17,606 bases of DNA, taken from positions 1-17,606 of the forward strand of contig CALJEW010000250.1 in assembly GCA_938074585.1 (NCBI GenBank), read 5' to 3'. The stretch comes from an uncultured Rhodospirillales bacterium. Its GTDB lineage: Bacteria; Pseudomonadota; Alphaproteobacteria; Rhodospirillales; Casp-alpha2. The position numbers were made by a program, and so were the translations under genes. This document shows positions 14,454 to 17,606 of this stretch, in pieces. The notes beneath the pieces are model-generated. The model saw only the letters and a program-made list of their open reading frames with translations, did no database searches and was not told where the DNA came from. Numbering within the stretch: the first letter of the stretch is position 1; each line of letters opens with the position of its first letter.

Positions 14454-14815
14454 TTAGGCGATTTTTAAGTCGGCTTTAATTTGGACCGTCATGATAACTT
14501 CATCGCCCAAAGCCTGCACTTACTTTTTGTTGGAAATTGCGACTTCAATACCCTGTTCGCGACAATAACAGATTAAAGTGTCTTTTAATTTACACTCATT
14601 CAAATCAACTCGGCCAATTTTGGAGGCGGAATTTTTAATAAAAAAATTCGCAGCGCGCGATCTGGTTCGTCACTGCTAACAATGTCTTGCGACATAAACT
14701 CGGCCATCAAATGACCAATCAGCGATAAATAATGAATGCTAACAAGAATTAGTCTCGCCTTGTCAAAATGTAGCTCAATAGATTTTTGACACTTTCCCTT
14801 ATTTGTGTGCAGATT
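14454..14815 (-). pseudogene. Decayed gene C between polA and the dehydrogenase, family not recognised
   Basis: No intact ORF fills this gap, but the minus strand has a coding-like trace. One frame is open from 14815 and reads KSIELHFDKARLILVSIHYL and then HLMAEFMSQDIVSSDEPDRA before reaching a T7 run (A7 at 14640-14646 on the plus strand). After a one-base shift another frame reads KIGRVDLNECKLKDTLICYC, REQGIEVAISNKK, a TAA, and then VQALGDEVIMTVQIKADLKI up to TAA at 14456-14454. The pieces join into roughly 120 codons needing one frameshift and one stop to be repaired. I see no start codon, so the 5' end is probably lost too. The stop sits just before the dehydrogenase ribosome-binding site, the spacing of a former operon partner. 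No family recognised. Confidence 0.5.
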
Positions 14816-14878
14816 TTAGAACTCACACTTATAACTGGGGAATTTTAGCGGATGGTAAATTACGAAGGCAACATCTTT

Positions 14879-17606
14879 CTAGTGTGCTTCATCCCAGTTG
14901 GCACCTATTCCGGTATCGACAACCAATGGTACGTCAAGGAAAGCAGCGCTTTCCATGGATTTTTTTACGACTTCAATCGTTTTTTCCATTTCGGTGTTGG
15001 GGACTTCAAAAATCAATTCATCGTGGACCTGCAACAGCATTCGGGCATTTAGGTTAGCAGTCACAAGTGCTTCTGGCATCCGCAACATTGCGCGTTTTAT
15101 AATGTCGGCAGCGCCGCCTTGAATGGGGGCATTAATGGCGGCGCGTTCGGCCATGTTACGTAAATTGGGGTTCTTTTCGTTGATCCCTTTGACGTGGCAT
15201 TTCCGACCAAACGGCGTCATCACATAGCCATGGGTGCGGGCTTCTTCCTTGGTGCGGTCCATATAAGCGCGAATGCCGGGATAGCGCTCAAAATAGGCAT
15301 CGATATATTGGGCAGCTTCAGAATTAGAAATCCCCAGTTGTCGTGCCAAACCAAAGGCAGAAATACCATAAATAATACCAAAATTAATCGCTTTCGCGTT
15401 GCGTCGCACCATTGGGTCCATACCTTCGATGGGTACTCCAAAGACTTGCGCTGCGGTAATGGCATGAATATCCAGACCTTCGTGAAAAGCGTCTTTCAAG
15501 GCGTCAATTTTTGCGGTGTGGGCAAGCAAACGCAGCTCAATTTGTGAATAATCGGCGGAAAGTAACGTCATACCCTTGTCAGCTATAAATGCTTTGCGAA
15601 TTTTGCGACCTTCTTCTGAGCGCACAGGGATGTTTTGCAAGTTAGGATCAGACGATGCCAAGCGCCCCGTCGATGCGACGGCTTGCGAATACGACGTATG
15701 AATGCGCCCGGTGGTTGGATTGATTTGGTTAATCAACGCATCTGTATAGGTGCTTTTTAGCTTGGCCAATTGGCGCCATTCCAGAACTTTTATGGGCAAT
15801 TCATGGCCTTGGTGAACCAAGCCTTCCAAAACATCTGCGCCCGTTCCATAGGCACCGGTTTTGCCTTTTTTCCCACCAGGTATGGCCAGTTCATCAAACA
15901 GAATTTCTCCCAATTGTTTGGGTGACCCGATATTAAATTCTCGCCCCGCCAGTTTATGGATCTCAATTTCCAGTTCAGCCAAGCGGACGGCAAAGTCATC
16001 GGATAAACGTTTTAATTCCTTTGCATCGACCTTAATACCCAACGATTCCATATGGCGCATAACGCTTATTAAAGGGCGCTCCATCGTTTCGTAGATGTTG
16101 ACCATGTGCTCTTGTGCTAAACGCGGTTTTAAGACGTGTTGTAAGCGTAAAGTGACTTCCGCATCTTCCGCAGCGTAGTCCAAAGCTTTCTCTAACGGCA
16201 CATAATCAAAGGTAATTTGGGATTTTCCAGTGCCGACAATTTCTTTAAATTTAATTGTCTCTACATTTAAAAAGCGCTTTGCTAATTCATCCATGTTGTG
16301 GTTGTGCAATCCACCTTCTAAACAATAAGAAAGCACCATTGTATCGTCGATGGGGGCTATGGATATGCCAACACGCTCAAAGATATGCATATCGTACTTA
16401 ATGTTTTGCCCGATTTTAAGCACGCCAACATCTTCAAGTAACGGCTTAAGAAGATCAATAGCCGTTTGCTTTTCAATCTGGATGATTTTTTCAACCGGCT
16501 CTTTGGGGCCTGTGTCATCTAATAAATCTAGCGTGGCAGGTGATTCGATTGATTTATGGGCGAGCGGTATATAGCACGCATGGCCCGGTTTGACGCACAA
16601 GGAGATGCCAACCAATTCGACCTGCAAAGCATCTAGTCCGGTGGTTTCTGTATCGACAGCTACAACCCCTTCTTTATGGGCGGCACCGATCCACGTTTGC
16701 AGCGCCTCAACTGTTTGCACCAACTCATAAGTCGCCTTTTTGGCTGGTGCTGATTCAGGAGTATTATCGGCCACGGCGCTGCCGGTCAGGCCAAAGCGGT
16801 TTTCCAAAGTGGTGACCAAAGACTTAAATCCTTGTTCTCGCAAAAAACCGACCAGAGTTTCAGGGTCGGGCTTTTTGACGACAAAAGTCGATAAAGGCAC
16901 ATCAATGGGCACATCAACTTTTAAAGTGACCAGATCTCTCGAAAGACGTGCCATGTCGGCTTGTTCAATTAGATTTTCGCGACGCTTATTTTGTTTAACT
17001 TCACCGGCGCGGGCGAGCACATTATCTAATGTTCCGTATTCGTTAATCAAAAGGGCGGCTGTTTTAACGCCAATGCCTTGAACACCGGGGACGTTATCGG
17101 CCGAATCGCCAGCTAAGGCTTGCACATCAATGACCAACTCAGGGCCAACGCCAAATTTTTCGAACACTTCCGCCGGGCCAATGACTTTGTTTTTCATGGC
17201 GTCGAGCATGGTGATTTTATCATCGACCAATTGCATTAAATCTTTATCGGATGAAACAATGGTGACTTGGACCCCATTAGCTGCGGCTTGTTTGGCATAA
17301 GTGGCAATCAAATCGTCGGCTTCATAGCCTTCCATATCGATGGCGGGCACCTTCAAGGCGCGGGTCGCTTCGCGAACCAATTCGAACTGTGGGATAAGGT
17401 CGTCAGGTGGCGGCGGGCGGTGGGCTTTATATTCTGGGTAAATATCAGAACGAAAGGTTTTCCGGGCTCGATCAAAAATTACCGCAATATGATCTGCGTC
17501 AGTATCCTCTAACAATTTCATTAGCATTTTGGTGTAACCAAATACCGCATTAACCGGGGTGCCATTAGGACTAGTCATGGGGGGAAGCCCATGAAAGGCG
17601 CGGAAA
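14879..17606 (-). CDS. polA: DNA polymerase I (5' end cut by window edge)
   Basis: Repair and Okazaki-fragment polymerase. Reading continues to the right edge: FRAFHGLPP precedes the internal Met at 17578, and this block lies close to the N-terminus in PolA proteins, so about 15-20 residues are missing. All three activities look intact. The 5'-3' exonuclease domain covers about the first 290 residues (VIFDRARKTFR, YEADDLIATYA, VSSDKDLMQLV). The 3'-5' proofreading domain keeps ExoI DTETTG (near 307 counted from the Met at 17578), ExoII NIKYDMHIF and ExoIII YAAEDAEVT. The polymerase domain has motif A SADYSQIELRLLAH (about 672), motif B RRNAKAINFGIIYG (about 725) and motif C VHDELIFE (about 847). 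About 908 residues are visible. Confidence 0.98.
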   Translation of the reverse strand, partial: FRAFHGLPPMTSPNGTPVNAVFGYTKMLMKLLEDTDADHIAVIFDRARKTFRSDIYPEYKAHRPPPPDDLIPQFELVREATRALKVPAIDMEGYEADDLIATYAKQAAANGVQVTIVSSDKDLMQLVDDKITMLDAMKNKVIGPAEVFEKFGVGPELVIDVQALAGDSADNVPGVQGIGVKTAALLINEYGTLDNVLARAGEVKQNKRRENLIEQADMARLSRDLVTLKVDVPIDVPLSTFVVKKPDPETLVGFLREQGFKSLVTTLENRFGLTGSAVADNTPESAPAKKATYELVQTVEALQTWIGAAHKEGVVAVDTETTGLDALQVELVGISLCVKPGHACYIPLAHKSIESPATLDLLDDTGPKEPVEKIIQIEKQTAIDLLKPLLEDVGVLKIGQNIKYDMHIFERVGISIAPIDDTMVLSYCLEGGLHNHNMDELAKRFLNVETIKFKEIVGTGKSQITFDYVPLEKALDYAAEDAEVTLRLQHVLKPRLAQEHMVNIYETMERPLISVMRHMESLGIKVDAKELKRLSDDFAVRLAELEIEIHKLAGREFNIGSPKQLGEILFDELAIPGGKKGKTGAYGTGADVLEGLVHQGHELPIKVLEWRQLAKLKSTYTDALINQINPTTGRIHTSYSQAVASTGRLASSDPNLQNIPVRSEEGRKIRKAFIADKGMTLLSADYSQIELRLLAHTAKIDALKDAFHEGLDIHAITAAQVFGVPIEGMDPMVRRNAKAINFGIIYGISAFGLARQLGISNSEAAQYIDAYFERYPGIRAYMDRTKEEARTHGYVMTPFGRKCHVKGINEKNPNLRNMAERAAINAPIQGGAADIIKRAMLRMPEALVTANLNARMLLQVHDELIFEVPNTEMEKTIEVVKKSMESAAFLDVPLVVDTGIGANWDEAH

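Noticed and set aside
14825..14860. Possible terminator after polA
   Set aside because: GTGTG and CACAC can pair over five bases only, with a long loop and no U-tract.
17576..17578. ATG at 17578-17576 as the true start of polA
   Set aside because: The frame continues upstream with FRAFHGLPP, a conserved PolA block, so the gene runs off the window edge.

Overview
The window looks like chromosomal DNA of an alphaproteobacterium of moderate GC content (roughly mid-40s to 50 percent, judged by eye). The basis is the gene order rpmI-rplT-pheS-pheT, the look of the proteins, an esterase that closely resembles the mitochondrial ABHD10 family, and a Tat-exported MsrP with its MsrQ partner. Most of it is ordinary housekeeping sequence. 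I see no tRNA, rRNA, CRISPR array, insertion sequence or prophage.

Layout. Positions 1-4135 hold a minus-strand translation operon: rpmI, rplT, pheS and pheT, with pheT losing only its last few codons at the left edge. A perfect 10-bp hairpin lies between rplT and pheS, and a possible promoter with a GC-rich leader hairpin precedes rpmI. Positions 4136-4490 are an AT-rich intergenic stretch. Positions 4491-6023 look empty by intact-ORF criteria, but on the plus strand they read as two consecutive decayed genes. Their frames are interrupted by nonsense codons and by a few indels at A-runs, and a Shine-Dalgarno-like sequence still stands between them.

Positions 6013-8200 carry two overlapping minus-strand glycosyltransferases (GT9 and GT4 type), probably for surface polysaccharide or LPS core. 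Divergent from them is the ABHD10-like alpha/beta hydrolase (8239-9003), which converges on an atypical short-chain dehydrogenase-like protein (9028-9897). Four CTAG-containing heptamers lie at the junction. Next come an exported TPR protein (9950-10717), a small basic protein of unknown function (10784-10972), a glutathione S-transferase (11059-11727), and the plus-strand msrP-msrQ pair (11859-13473), which repairs oxidised methionine in periplasmic proteins with electrons taken from the membrane. The window ends with a minus-strand carnitine/3-hydroxyacyl-CoA dehydrogenase-like gene (13495-14439), a third gene remnant (14454-14815) and polA (14879 to beyond the right edge).

The least explained material is the three gene remnants. 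They share one pattern: long stretches of recognisable coding sequence, many stop codons, and a handful of frameshifts that fall mainly in homopolymer A/T runs. I could not assign a family to any of them. No complete new system is evident.
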